Positions 1-8,639 of a stretch of 64,000 bases of DNA are shown here, piece after piece. A model generated the notes under the pieces. It did not search any database and had not been told where the DNA came from. It saw only the letters and a program-made list of their open reading frames with translations. Origin of the DNA: Sphingomonas lacunae (GTDB taxonomy: Bacteria > Pseudomonadota > Alphaproteobacteria > Sphingomonadales > Sphingomonadaceae); assembly GCF_012979535.1 (NCBI RefSeq), contig NZ_CP053015.1, forward strand, positions 1,612,001 to 1,676,000, written 5' to 3'. Positions within the stretch are counted from its first letter, which is position 1. Each line of letters opens with the position of its first letter. The translations under genes were made by a program, and so were the position numbers.

Positions 1-5
1 GTTGC

Positions 6-1388
6 ATGACTGACCTGTCCCTTATCCGCCGACTGGCCCGCGTTGGTGCGGTCGAGCGGGCGTGGGCGCTGTTGGTCGATGCGGGACTGGACAGGGTGTT
101 GGGTGATGCGCGTGTGTTGACCTTGAAGGGTCGCCTGCTCAAGGACCGGGCAATGGCCATGTCCGCGCCTGAAGAACGGCATGAACGCGATGAATTGTTG
201 CGCGCGGCCGCCGAAGCTTATGCCGCCGCCGCTGCCTTGACCGGGGACAGCTACCCCCGGATCAATGCGGCGGCGCTGGCCCATCTGCGCGGGGACAGGG
301 CCGGTGCTGCGGGGCAGGCGACTGAGTTGCTGGGCCTGATCGATACCGGCCACCATGGCGGCGAGACACCCTATTGGCTGGAGGCTACACGCGCCGAAGC
401 CTATTTGCTGAGTGGCCAAGTGCCAGCAGCCGAGGCAAGTCTGGCCAAAGCGGTTGCGCTGGCCCCGCGGGCGCGGGAGGACCGCGCCATAACCCTGCGT
501 CAATTCCGCCGGCTGTTACAGGCAGGGGGTGGCGATTGCAGCTGGCTGGACCGGTTTGCCCTGCCGCCGGTGATGCATTTCCGCGGGCCAATGGCGGTTG
601 CGGACGATCCGGGCGCTGCCGATGTGGCGGCAGCGGTGGCCGACATAGGTCCGGGCGTGGCGATCGGCGCGCTGGCCGCGGGCACGGACATTATCGCTGC
701 GGAAGCGGCGGTCGCGGAAGGCGCGGAGCTGCATATCGTCCTGCCCAGTGAGATTGAGGCGTTTCGCCATGGATCGGTTCTGCCGTTTGACGGCGATTGG
801 AATGCGCGGTTCGATGCTCTGCTCGATCAGGCGGCCAGTATCGAATGGCTGGAAGAAGAAGGCGGATTGACCGACGCCGCCGTGCGCATGGCCGATGATA
901 TGGCGATGGGCCTCGCAGGGATTGAGGCGCAGGCGGCCGATGACGAGCCCGTATTGTTGCGGGCCAGATGGGCCGGTGCGGATGCTGTTCCCAATCTGGG
1001 TGCCCCACATCGTCAGGTTCTCGTCGACCTGCCTCGTCCAGACAACATGCCGACATGCGCATTGCCGCCGCCGATGGAGCCGGTTGTAGCAGTGGCACGG
1101 GCAGGTGATGGCATGATCGAGTCCCGTTCCATCAACGATTTGGCCCAATTGCGTGGTGAATTGGCGGCAGGCGATAGCATTGATGTTGTCGTGACCACTG
1201 CCTTGCCCCTCGATCCCGCGCCGCCACGCATCGCGGCGATGCAGCAGTTGGACAATGACATGACCGTGCTGGCTTCGCGCCCGGCAGCCCTGTTGCTGTG
1301 GGCCCATTGTCCCGGCAGCCGCCCGGTCCTGGCGGGCAGCGCCATGGCGACGACTGGCGCATTCGAACTTTACGACATGCTGGTTTGA
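6..1388 (+). CDS. TPR protein with a SLOG-like C-terminal part
   Basis: A 460-residue cytosolic protein with no signal peptide. The first ~180 residues are alanine-rich paired helices of TPR type (for example YLLSGQVPAAEASLAKAVAL). From about residue 190 there is a Rossmann-like stretch with ALAAGTDIIAAEAAVAEGAE followed by LHIVLPSEIEAF and a DWNARFDALLDQA segment, which resembles LOG/SLOG nucleotide-binding folds found with TPRs in bacterial signalling proteins. That family link is my inference. The gene starts five bases into the window, so its promoter and upstream partner are not visible. It converges on the Crp/Fnr gene. Exact function unknown. Confidence 0.7.
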   Translation: MTDLSLIRRLARVGAVERAWALLVDAGLDRVLGDARVLTLKGRLLKDRAMAMSAPEERHERDELLRAAAEAYAAAAALTGDSYPRINAAALAHLRGDRAGAAGQATELLGLIDTGHHGGETPYWLEATRAEAYLLSGQVPAAEASLAKAVALAPRAREDRAITLRQFRRLLQAGGGDCSWLDRFALPPVMHFRGPMAVADDPGAADVAAAVADIGPGVAIGALAAGTDIIAAEAAVAEGAELHIVLPSEIEAFRHGSVLPFDGDWNARFDALLDQAASIEWLEEEGGLTDAAVRMADDMAMGLAGIEAQAADDEPVLLRARWAGADAVPNLGAPHRQVLVDLPRPDNMPTCALPPPMEPVVAVARAGDGMIESRSINDLAQLRGELAAGDSIDVVVTTALPLDPAPPRIAAMQQLDNDMTVLASRPAALLLWAHCPGSRPVLAGSAMATTGAFELYDMLV

Positions 1389-1415
1389 TGCGTCAGGTGG
1401 CGGTTTGGCGCTTCG

Positions 1416-2096
1416 TCAGACAACCAGTTCTTCGAGCATCCGGGGGGACTGAATGACCAGCCGTCCGGCTTCGCGCCGGATGATGCCGCGACGTTCAAGG
1501 TTGGAAATGGCGCGGGACGCAGTTTCGCGGGTGGTTTGCACGCTGACCGCCAGAGCCGCGACAATCGGTGCGGGCTCAATGACATGGTCCGGACCAGCCA
1601 TTTCGAGCAGTCGGGCATGGATACGCCCGACCGCCGTCAGGCTGATGCGTGCCGCGAGCCTGTCGAGCAATGTGCCCGACTGTCGGGCATAACTGCGAGC
1701 CACGGCCAGCGCGAAGTCACTGTCCGCCAGACCCAACCTTTCGATCTGACTCGTCCCGACCGTGAGCAGGCGGGTTATGCCATGAGTGGTCAATGATGCG
1801 CTCATCGCCCGTGGACGGCGTCCGAAATGGCCGATCAGATCGCCAGGCGGGTGGGTCGCCACGACGGTGTTGCGCCCTTCCGGAGACAGGACCTCACACC
1901 GGACATTACCATCGAGAATCAACCAGTTGCTGTCGGCCTCGTCCCCCTGGTGAACCAAGGTCACAGCATGGGGGGCAATGCGGGGCTGACCCATGGCATA
2001 GAGTGATTGCGCGGCGCGCAGACTGCATTCCAGCGCGCTTGCTATCGCGGCGATGTCATCGCCGGTCTCTGTATGCGGTCCCTGCATGGCCGCCAT
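1416..2096 (-). CDS. Crp/Fnr-family transcriptional regulator
   Basis: A 226-residue regulator. Residues ~35-115 form a cyclic-nucleotide-binding-type beta-roll (VTLVHQGDEADSNWLILDG, then GRNTVVATHPPGDLIGHFG). The C-terminal third is a winged helix with a recognition-helix region VSVQTTRETASRAISNLE followed by the wing RRGIIRREAGRLVI, the usual Crp/Fnr layout. No cysteine cluster is visible in the N-terminus, so it does not look like an oxygen-sensing FNR with a 4Fe-4S cluster. The ligand cannot be read from sequence. It is transcribed alone, convergent with the TPR gene and downstream of the DUF885 gene on the same strand. Confidence 0.88.
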   Translation of the reverse strand: MAAMQGPHTETGDDIAAIASALECSLRAAQSLYAMGQPRIAPHAVTLVHQGDEADSNWLILDGNVRCEVLSPEGRNTVVATHPPGDLIGHFGRRPRAMSASLTTHGITRLLTVGTSQIERLGLADSDFALAVARSYARQSGTLLDRLAARISLTAVGRIHARLLEMAGPDHVIEPAPIVAALAVSVQTTRETASRAISNLERRGIIRREAGRLVIQSPRMLEELVV

Positions 2097-2162
2097 GCTA
2101 AACGGTCGGCGGATGCGTGCAAGCTGCTATTATGTGCATCCGCCGCTTGTCTCCGACTGCGG

Positions 2163-4010
2163 TCAGGCGGGGTTGCCCGCCTTTACCTCAGCAATCCAAC
2201 GGTCGATCTTTTCTTCCAGGATCGGCAGCGGCAACGAACCGGTCATCAACACCTGGGCATGGAATGCACGGATGTCAAAACGGTCACCCAGTTCGGTTTC
2301 CGCCTTGCGCCGCAAACGCTGGATGGTCAGCGCGCCGACCTTGTAGGCCAAGGCCTGGCTGGGGATGGCGATATAGCGTTCCACCTCTGCTGTCGCATCG
2401 GTGCGGCCCATGTCACTGTTGGCGAGCATGTAGTCGATGGCCTGTTCGCGGGTCCAACCCTTGGCATGGATGCCGGTGTCGACAACCAGACGCATGGCGC
2501 GCAGCATTTCATCCGACAGGGTGCCAAAACGCTGATAGGGGTCATCATAAAGGCCCATGTCGAAACCCAGCGTTTCGGCATAGAGGGCCCAGCCTTCGAC
2601 ATAGGCGGTATTGCCGCCGAAGCGCATGAAGGGCGGCAGGGCTTCATTCTCTTGCGCTAGGCTGATCTGGAAATGGTGACCGGGCGCACCTTCGTGGAGA
2701 TAGAGGGTGGTGATACCCGGCGTGGTCCGGCTCGGCAGGTCATAGGCGTTGAAGTAGAAAATTCCGGGACGGCTGCCATCAGGGGTTCCGGACTGATAGC
2801 TGCCGCCCGCTTCGAACCGCTCGCGGAACGGCTCATAAGGACGGATTTCGAGGCCGGCGCGCGGCAGGCTAGAGAAGAAACGGCCAATCTGGGCGTCGAC
2901 CAGGCGGCCAACATCATAATAGCGCTGGGTCAGCGATTCGCGGGAGGATTCCTTGAACTGCGGATCGGTGCGCAGATGCTGGAAAAATTCCTGGAGCGTG
3001 CCAGTGAAGCCGACCTGCGCGCGGATACGCTCCATTTCGCCATGGATACGGGCGACTTCGCTGAGACCGAGCTGGTGGACCTCCTCCGGTTCAAGCGGCA
3101 GGGTGGTGGTCTGTTCGATCATCTGGCGATAGAGCGCCTCCCCACCGCGCATCGAGCTGAGGCCCACTTCGGTCCGCGCCTGAGCGACATAATCGTCCCG
3201 GAGGAAGTCGCGGAGGCGAGTCAGCGCCGGAAAAATCTCGGTGGTCAGTGAACGGCGCAGCTTTTCAGTCTGTTCGGCGCGCTGTTCGGGCGTGAAACTT
3301 TCCGGGAAATTGGTCGCCGGTCCCCAATAGGGGGATTCTTCGAGCGGCTGCTCCAACTGTGTATTGAGCTGGCTGATGACATTGTCGATGGTCATGCGCG
3401 TTTCCACGACGCCCGACGCCAGACCTTCACGGAAGCGACCGACCGACCGGTCAATAAGCGTCGCGAATTGGGTGTGGCGCTTCAGATTATTCTCATAATC
3501 CTCGACGGTGCGAAACGGCGCCGCGCCGCGTCCGCTGGCAAAGGTCGGATAGAAAGTGTGGAAACCGAAGAAGTGGTTGATCGGCCGGACCACATTGAGC
3601 GCCAATATCTCCGGCTGGAGGCTGCGCAATGTGTCGCGCTGTGTATAGGCGAACACGTCATAGGCCAGCTGGTCGGTCGGGTTGAGCGCCGCCCGGTCAA
3701 TCCTCTGCAAGGCCGCAAGGTCCGCCTCTGCCGCTGCCCGTTCGCCGTTGAAATAGGCGTCGGTGATATTGTCGCCCAACTGGTCGGCATAGCGCATGTC
3801 ACCGCGGAACAGCGCGCCCAGCGGGTTGCGGCGCATGCTGGCCTCATCGCTGTCGCGGAACAATTGCCACAAGGCGTCATGCGCCGGATTCGGTGCTTCG
3901 GCCGTTGCAGCAGCCGGTGCGGGCGTCCCGGCCGGCGTGGTCGAATGTGCGAGCGCGGGTGAGGTAAAGGCCAGGGCAATCAGCGGGAGAGAGGCAGCGA
4001 TACGGCGCAT
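2163..4010 (-). CDS. DUF885 family exported hydrolase
   Basis: A 615-residue protein. I start it at the ATG at 4010, not at the longest frame, because a GGAG lies nine bases upstream and the product then begins with a clean signal peptide, MRRIAASLPLIALAFTSPALA. It carries the DUF885 signature LYLHEGAPGHHFQIS, a thermolysin-like HExxxHH zinc motif, followed by NTAYVEGWALYAETLG with a likely third zinc ligand Glu. The family is predicted to contain periplasmic zinc metallopeptidases. Substrate unknown. The amidohydrolase gene just upstream also encodes an exported hydrolase, so the two may work on peptides or related compounds in the periplasm. Confidence 0.88.
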   Translation of the reverse strand: MRRIAASLPLIALAFTSPALAHSTTPAGTPAPAAATAEAPNPAHDALWQLFRDSDEASMRRNPLGALFRGDMRYADQLGDNITDAYFNGERAAAEADLAALQRIDRAALNPTDQLAYDVFAYTQRDTLRSLQPEILALNVVRPINHFFGFHTFYPTFASGRGAAPFRTVEDYENNLKRHTQFATLIDRSVGRFREGLASGVVETRMTIDNVISQLNTQLEQPLEESPYWGPATNFPESFTPEQRAEQTEKLRRSLTTEIFPALTRLRDFLRDDYVAQARTEVGLSSMRGGEALYRQMIEQTTTLPLEPEEVHQLGLSEVARIHGEMERIRAQVGFTGTLQEFFQHLRTDPQFKESSRESLTQRYYDVGRLVDAQIGRFFSSLPRAGLEIRPYEPFRERFEAGGSYQSGTPDGSRPGIFYFNAYDLPSRTTPGITTLYLHEGAPGHHFQISLAQENEALPPFMRFGGNTAYVEGWALYAETLGFDMGLYDDPYQRFGTLSDEMLRAMRLVVDTGIHAKGWTREQAIDYMLANSDMGRTDATAEVERYIAIPSQALAYKVGALTIQRLRRKAETELGDRFDIRAFHAQVLMTGSLPLPILEEKIDRWIAEVKAGNPA

Positions 4011-4093
4011 TGGGAAGGACTCCATCGATTGTGTATTGTTACAATAATACAGTAAGGGCGGTTCGCGCAAGGACCAATTGACCGGCCTGAGGA

Positions 4094-5365
4094 TCAGGGA
4101 ATCACGCGGCCGCGCACCATCACCCAGCGCACTTGTTCCAGAGTGCGCACGTCCGTCAGCGGATTGCCGTCGACCGCAATCATGTCCGCCGAAAAGCCGC
4201 GGGCGATGCGACCGATCTCTCGTTCCATGCGCAAGGTCCGGGCGGCAACGGTGGTGGCGCTGGCCAATGCTTCACGCGGGGTCATGCCGGCATCGACCAT
4301 CAGCTGGAATTCCTGAGCATTCTGGCCATGCGGAAAGACCCCGGCATCGGTGCCAAAGGCGATCGGCACATTATACCGGCGGGCGAGCCGGACATTGTCG
4401 CCCAGATGATCGAGGGTCTCACGGATCTTGGACTCGACGACCGGTGTATAGATGCCGCGACCCAGACCATCGCGAACGCCGGTCAAGGCGCGCAGCGTCG
4501 GGACCAGCGCCGTGCCGCGCTGTTGCATGACGCGGATTGCGGCTTCATCAACAAATGTGCCATGGTCGATCGTGTCGATCCCAGCCGCTGCCGCTGCTTC
4601 CACACCGCGCGCGCCATGGGCATGGGCCATGACTTGCAGGCCCAGGCTGTGCGCTGTGGTGGCAATCGAGGTCATTTCCTCGGTGGTAAAATGGGCTTCG
4701 AGCCCACGGGCCTGTTGCGACAGGACGCCGCCCGTCGCGGTGATCTTGATCACGTCCGATCCTGCGCGCGACGCTTCCCGCACCCGCTCGGCGCATTCGA
4801 CCGCGCCGGTGCAGGTGAAGTTGGTGGCAAGCGCGTGCAGCACTTCCTCGCGAAAGCCGGTGACGTCGCCATGCCCGCCGACGATTGACAGGGCCGGGCC
4901 GGCAGCGACGATGCGTGGTCCCGGAATCACCCCTTCGGCGGTACCCCGCCGCAGGACGAAACCGACGTTGGCGGCCGATCCGGCCTCGCGCACGGTGGTG
5001 AAGCCGGCGCGGACCGTGGTCAGCGCATTGCGGGTGCCGACAACCACGCCCCATTCATCCGGATCGACCGCTTCGCGCCAGAATTCGCCACCCGGATCGC
5101 TCGACAGATGGACGTGCATGTCAATCAGGCCGGGCAACACCGTCTTGTCGAGCAGGTTAATCACCGTCGCCCCTTCGGGTGCCGGGCGGACACCGGGAAC
5201 AATATCGGTAATGCGGCCATCGACGACAGTGATGGTCGCCGGGCCGAACATGTCGGATTCCGCCGTGGCAATTAGTCGGCCGGCATGGATGACCTGTGTG
5301 TCGGCGAGGGCGGGAGCGGCAAGAAACAGGGCGACTGCTGTGAGGGCGGCGCGAAGCTGGCGCAT
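4094..5365 (-). CDS. Exported metal-dependent amidohydrolase
   Basis: A 423-residue protein with an N-terminal signal peptide (MRQLRAALTAVALFLAAPALA). It shows the amidohydrolase-superfamily metal ligands in order: GLIDMHVHLS (HxH), VIKITATGGV (the lysine normally carbamylated), VMAHAHGARG (His), IDHGTFVDEA (His) and FGTDAGVFPHG (metal-binding Asp). This arrangement matches the imidazolonepropionase-like / Xaa-Pro dipeptidase-like subgroup. Members hydrolyse cyclic amides or dipeptides; the substrate here is not determinable. It lies 83 bp upstream of the DUF885 gene in the same orientation and may be cotranscribed with it. Confidence 0.87.
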   Translation of the reverse strand: MRQLRAALTAVALFLAAPALADTQVIHAGRLIATAESDMFGPATITVVDGRITDIVPGVRPAPEGATVINLLDKTVLPGLIDMHVHLSSDPGGEFWREAVDPDEWGVVVGTRNALTTVRAGFTTVREAGSAANVGFVLRRGTAEGVIPGPRIVAAGPALSIVGGHGDVTGFREEVLHALATNFTCTGAVECAERVREASRAGSDVIKITATGGVLSQQARGLEAHFTTEEMTSIATTAHSLGLQVMAHAHGARGVEAAAAAGIDTIDHGTFVDEAAIRVMQQRGTALVPTLRALTGVRDGLGRGIYTPVVESKIRETLDHLGDNVRLARRYNVPIAFGTDAGVFPHGQNAQEFQLMVDAGMTPREALASATTVAARTLRMEREIGRIARGFSADMIAVDGNPLTDVRTLEQVRWVMVRGRVIP

Positions 5366-5462
5366 GAAAGGATCTTTCCCGGTTGATCAACTGGCTGCGG
5401 ACGTTGCAGTGGTAACCAGCCGTACGCAAGGCCGATTTGGGCCAGAGAGGCTGTTGAGCCAC

Positions 5463-5500
5463 AAAAAGACGGGGCGGGCCCTTGCCGGACCCGCCCCGCC
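5463..5500 (-). terminator. Intrinsic terminator of the RcnB-type gene
   Basis: Read on the minus strand, a GC-only stem of about ten pairs (CGGGGCGGG against CCCGCCCCG) closes a short loop and is followed directly by TCTTTTTG. It sits about 25 bp beyond the stop codon of the RcnB-type gene, the expected place for a Rho-independent terminator. Confidence 0.8.
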
Positions 5501-5524
5501 TGGTGCCCTGCCGTGATCAGGGGT

Positions 5525-6799
5525 TCACCAGAAGAAATTTTCGATCACATCAACGACCTGTCCGGTGGTGATATCGACCAGCAGCGCGTCGTCATAATAG
5601 CGCACCCAGCGATAGGGCCCGTAAACGTCAGGCAGGCGATAATACCAGGGATCGTTGATCCAAAATTGTTCGGCATAAAACAGCGGCCACAGGTTGAATC
5701 CTATGTGCAGTCGGCGGTAGCTCCAGTCCCGATAGGGCGAATAATAGCGGGGCAGCCGGTAGAAGCTGGAATAGCGCGTGCGGTGCGATTGCCAGTCGTA
5801 GCGGCGGTCATTGCGCCAGCTGCGATCCCAGTTGCCATGGCCCCGGTTGCCATAGCGCCCGGCATAGCGATCATTGTCGCGGCGGTCCCAGCGGCGGTTG
5901 TTGTCATAGCGGTTGCCGTCGCGGCGGTCCCAGCGGTTGCGATCCCAACGGTCGTCATTCCGCCGGTCCCAGCGGTTATCGTCATAGCGCCGGCCATTGT
6001 CATAGCGATTGCCGCCATTGGTGCGTTCGGCATTGCGGATCACTCGCTGCCCATAACCAGTGCTGGTCGTTTCGGTGCGGCGGTTGGAATTCCAGTCCCC
6101 GGCGCGGTTGCCGCCGCGGCGCTCATAACCTCGGGTGGCATCACCCTGGCGATAGCGATCACGGCCCTGCCAGCGGCCACTGTCTGCCGGGGCGGGGCTT
6201 GCCGTGGTCGTCGTTGAGCTCACTGGCGGCTGCCAGCGGTTACCGTCACCACGGCGACCGCCCCAGTCACCGCGCGTCGCGGGGCGCTCGGTGCTGCGCT
6301 CGACAGGGCGTTCCGCGCGCGGCTGGCGCCAGCCGCCCGCATCATTGTTGACCCGGGCGCGGTAGCCGCCGCCGCGGGCATCGCCGGCGCTTTCGGCGCG
6401 ACCGCGCCAGCCACCGCCATTGCCGTCCCCCCTGCCGCGCCAACCGCCGGCTGACGGCGCGCTCGGAGTCGGCGAGGGTGTGGGAGACGCGGTCGGGCCG
6501 CCCCAGCCACCGCCATCATTGGAGCGGCCGCCGCCACCGCCGCGACCACCCCAGCCGCCGCCGTCACCGCGACCTCGACGCTGGAAATCGCCGCTGTTGG
6601 TGGATGGCATGGCTGGCGTGCTGCGCACGGTGGATGCGGGCAGGTCGACGGAATGGATGCCACCGGAAGTAGCGGCAATGGCTGCTGCCCTTGCCTGGGC
6701 GCGAACCTGATCACCAAGGCTGTCCTGCGCCTGGACAGCGGAAAGGGGCGTAAGGGCAGTGGCTACGATGAGCAGGGTGCCGAACCAGCGACTCGTCAT
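5525..6799 (-). CDS. RcnB-type periplasmic protein with low-complexity middle
   Basis: A 424-residue exported protein preceded by a strong GGAGG eight to nine bases before ATG. It has a signal peptide (MTSRWFGTLLIVATALTPLSAVQA). Residues ~55-320 are low complexity, first Gly/Trp/Arg-rich, then repeats of Asp, Arg, Asn and Trp such as RWDRRNDDRWDRNRWDRRDG. The last ~100 residues carry the RcnB signature, including WVRYYDDALLVDITTGQVVD. RcnB of E. coli is a small periplasmic protein of nickel/cobalt homeostasis; this much longer relative need not share that role. It is a single-gene unit ending at a clear terminator. The charged repeats suggest a disordered or surface-binding linker. Confidence 0.85.
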   Translation of the reverse strand: MTSRWFGTLLIVATALTPLSAVQAQDSLGDQVRAQARAAAIAATSGGIHSVDLPASTVRSTPAMPSTNSGDFQRRGRGDGGGWGGRGGGGGRSNDGGGWGGPTASPTPSPTPSAPSAGGWRGRGDGNGGGWRGRAESAGDARGGGYRARVNNDAGGWRQPRAERPVERSTERPATRGDWGGRRGDGNRWQPPVSSTTTTASPAPADSGRWQGRDRYRQGDATRGYERRGGNRAGDWNSNRRTETTSTGYGQRVIRNAERTNGGNRYDNGRRYDDNRWDRRNDDRWDRNRWDRRDGNRYDNNRRWDRRDNDRYAGRYGNRGHGNWDRSWRNDRRYDWQSHRTRYSSFYRLPRYYSPYRDWSYRRLHIGFNLWPLFYAEQFWINDPWYYRLPDVYGPYRWVRYYDDALLVDITTGQVVDVIENFFW

Positions 6800-6936
6800 C
6801 TTTTCAATCCTCCGCCGGACTGCTCGACGCGAATCATGCGCGGCTCTGCCGGATCATGAGGAAGGGTTTACGAGTCGTTATCTGACACTGGGCTGAACCG
6901 TTTCGGCAGCAGACAGTCAGCTTTGCCGGATCCGCC

Positions 6937-7869
6937 TCAAAGCCTGAGTCCTGCGGTTTCGGGCAGGCCGGCCATGATGTTGAGATTTTGCACACATGCG
7001 CCACTTGCGCCCTTGCCAAGGTTGTCGAGCAAGGCGACGAGGCGCAACTGGCTGCCGTCGGCAGAGGTGAAGACGCGCAGGTCCAGACGGTCCGTCGGGT
7101 TGCTGCCCTGACGCAACAGCAATTCGCCGTCGGGTGCATCGGTGCCGACGCTGACCAGCGGTGACCCGGCATAATGGGCGCAGAGCGCGGCCATAATTTC
7201 ATCCGCCGGGGCGATACGCGGGTCGGCGGCGCGCGAAAGCGGCAGTTCGACGGCCATGCCGCGATGCGCCGGAATTACGGCTGGAGCAAAGACTGGCGCG
7301 TGGGTCAGACCGGCATGCTGGGTCATTTCGGGGACATGTTTGTGGCCCATGGCAAAGCCATAGCCACGCCAGGCAATGCCCTGATCCTCCTCAAAGCGGG
7401 CGATCAGCGCCTTGCCTCCACCCGAATACCCCGACACGGCGTGAACGACATAGGGATAGTCGGCCGGCAACAGGCCAGCGGCGATCAACGGCGCGGCAAA
7501 GGCGAGAAAGCCGGTGGGGTAGCAACCCGGGTTGCTGACATATTTGGCTGCTGCGATGGCCTCCCGCTGACCGGTCGCCATTTCGGCAAAGCCATATGTC
7601 CAGCCCGCCGCAACACGATGCGCGCTTGACGCGTCAATCAGGCGCACGGCGCTGCCTTCGGCAAGGGCCGCCGCTTCCCTGGCAGCATCATCGGGCAGGC
7701 AAAGGATGGCGAAGTCAGCACCGCGCAGCGCATCGGCGCGGGCCGTGCTATCCTTGCGCCGATCTTCGGCGAGGGTGATCAATTCAATGTCGGCCCGACC
7801 GCCAAGCCTTTCCGCTATTTCCAGCCCGGTGGTGCCGACCGCCCCGTCAATGAACAGACTGACGCTCAT
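6937..7869 (-). CDS. argC: N-acetyl-gamma-glutamyl-phosphate reductase (type 2)
   Basis: A 310-residue enzyme of arginine biosynthesis that reduces N-acetylglutamyl phosphate to the semialdehyde with NADPH. The N-terminal dinucleotide-binding motif is GAVGTTGLEIAERLG, the catalytic cysteine lies in YVSNPGCYPTG, and the active-site region HAVSGYSGGGKAL is present. The length matches the shorter type-2 ArgC class. The start ATG overlaps the stop of the SH3 gene by four bases (ATGA), so the two are probably translated in tandem. Confidence 0.95.
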   Translation of the reverse strand: MSVSLFIDGAVGTTGLEIAERLGGRADIELITLAEDRRKDSTARADALRGADFAILCLPDDAAREAAALAEGSAVRLIDASSAHRVAAGWTYGFAEMATGQREAIAAAKYVSNPGCYPTGFLAFAAPLIAAGLLPADYPYVVHAVSGYSGGGKALIARFEEDQGIAWRGYGFAMGHKHVPEMTQHAGLTHAPVFAPAVIPAHRGMAVELPLSRAADPRIAPADEIMAALCAHYAGSPLVSVGTDAPDGELLLRQGSNPTDRLDLRVFTSADGSQLRLVALLDNLGKGASGACVQNLNIMAGLPETAGLRL

Positions 7870-8309
7870 GCCCGGTCACGCCCGGCAGGGGAAAGTTCGG
7901 CCGCTTCGACATAGCCGACGACATGACCATCGACGGCATAGCCCCATGCCCAACCGCCGGTAATGTCGAGCAGGGCAAAGCGATCCCCCGCCTTCAGCCG
8001 CTGGCGTTCTTCCGCATCGCTGTCGGCGGACGCGCGCAGGATAGTGTCGGCCGAAGCCAGCCAGTCAGCAGGCTTGGCATAATGGGGCGCAAAATGATGC
8101 TCGGCCTCAGCCAGATCGGCGAGGTCGGGACGGATGGCCTGGCGGGTCGGATCGTAGGGGCGGGAATGGCCCGACAGGTGGAAGCGGACGCGCTCAGCCG
8201 GTTTGGGCGTGTTGGTCGGCCTCTCCGAGCAGTTGGTTGAATCGTTCAAGAAATTCTGTCCCCACCGGCGTGATCTCAACGAAGATATTGCGACCGTCAC
8301 GCCGGTCAC
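7866..8309 (-). CDS. SH3-domain protein upstream of argC
   Basis: The frame encodes up to 147 residues; the conserved part starts near RVRFHLSGHSRPYDPTRQ and holds a bacterial SH3-like fold (RLKAGDRFALLDITGGWAWG). The sequence resembles the SH3 region that precedes NlpC/P60 peptidases, but no catalytic domain follows. The start is uncertain: the first ATG (8309) lies inside the MarR gene, and an in-frame TTG at 8249 would give a 127-residue product. No good ribosome-binding site identifies either. Its stop overlaps the argC start by four bases. Confidence 0.6.
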   Translation of the reverse strand: MTGVTVAISSLRSRRWGQNFLNDSTNCSERPTNTPKPAERVRFHLSGHSRPYDPTRQAIRPDLADLAEAEHHFAPHYAKPADWLASADTILRASADSDAEERQRLKAGDRFALLDITGGWAWGYAVDGHVVGYVEAAELSPAGRDRA

Positions 8310-8577
8310 GTTTGCGCTGCAGATAGCCGAGGGCAGTGAGTTTGTTCAAGGCGCGAGTGACAACCGGTTTGGAGACGCCCATCCGCTCCGCCAAACCGCG
8401 CACCGTGTGGGGACCGGGTGCCAGTCCGACGCTTAGCATGATGCCCATCTGGCGATTCGTGAGATCAGGCAATTCCGACCTGACAATACCAATCAGGCAA
8501 GACATCCATGCAACGCTGTTCATAACCTGCGACTTTCCCGGATTGCTCATTTTAGCGGGCGGCATAGCGCCACCCAA
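8194..8577 (-). CDS. MarR-family transcriptional regulator
   Basis: A regulator of up to 127 residues with a winged helix-turn-helix: GPHTVRGLAERMGVSKPVVTRALNKL as helix-turn-helix region and GYLQRKRDRRDGRNIFVEI as wing, typical of MarR. The start is not certain; ATGs at 8577, 8550 and 8523 are all in frame and none has a strong ribosome-binding site. Its 3' end overlaps the possible beginning of the SH3 gene by over 50 bases, which suggests translational coupling or a shorter SH3 start. Ligand and targets unknown. Confidence 0.85.
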   Translation of the reverse strand: MGGAMPPAKMSNPGKSQVMNSVAWMSCLIGIVRSELPDLTNRQMGIMLSVGLAPGPHTVRGLAERMGVSKPVVTRALNKLTALGYLQRKRDRRDGRNIFVEITPVGTEFLERFNQLLGEADQHAQTG

Positions 8578-8639
8578 CCGCCCTAACGCTTGAACGGGCG
8601 GCTGGTTGCATCACCGAGATGAAAATTTGTCTTTGTGAA

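Noticed and set aside
7404..7470. Possible tRNA or structured RNA near argC
   Set aside because: Only coding sequence with codon bias is seen; no cloverleaf can be drawn. No tRNA or rRNA gene was found in the window.
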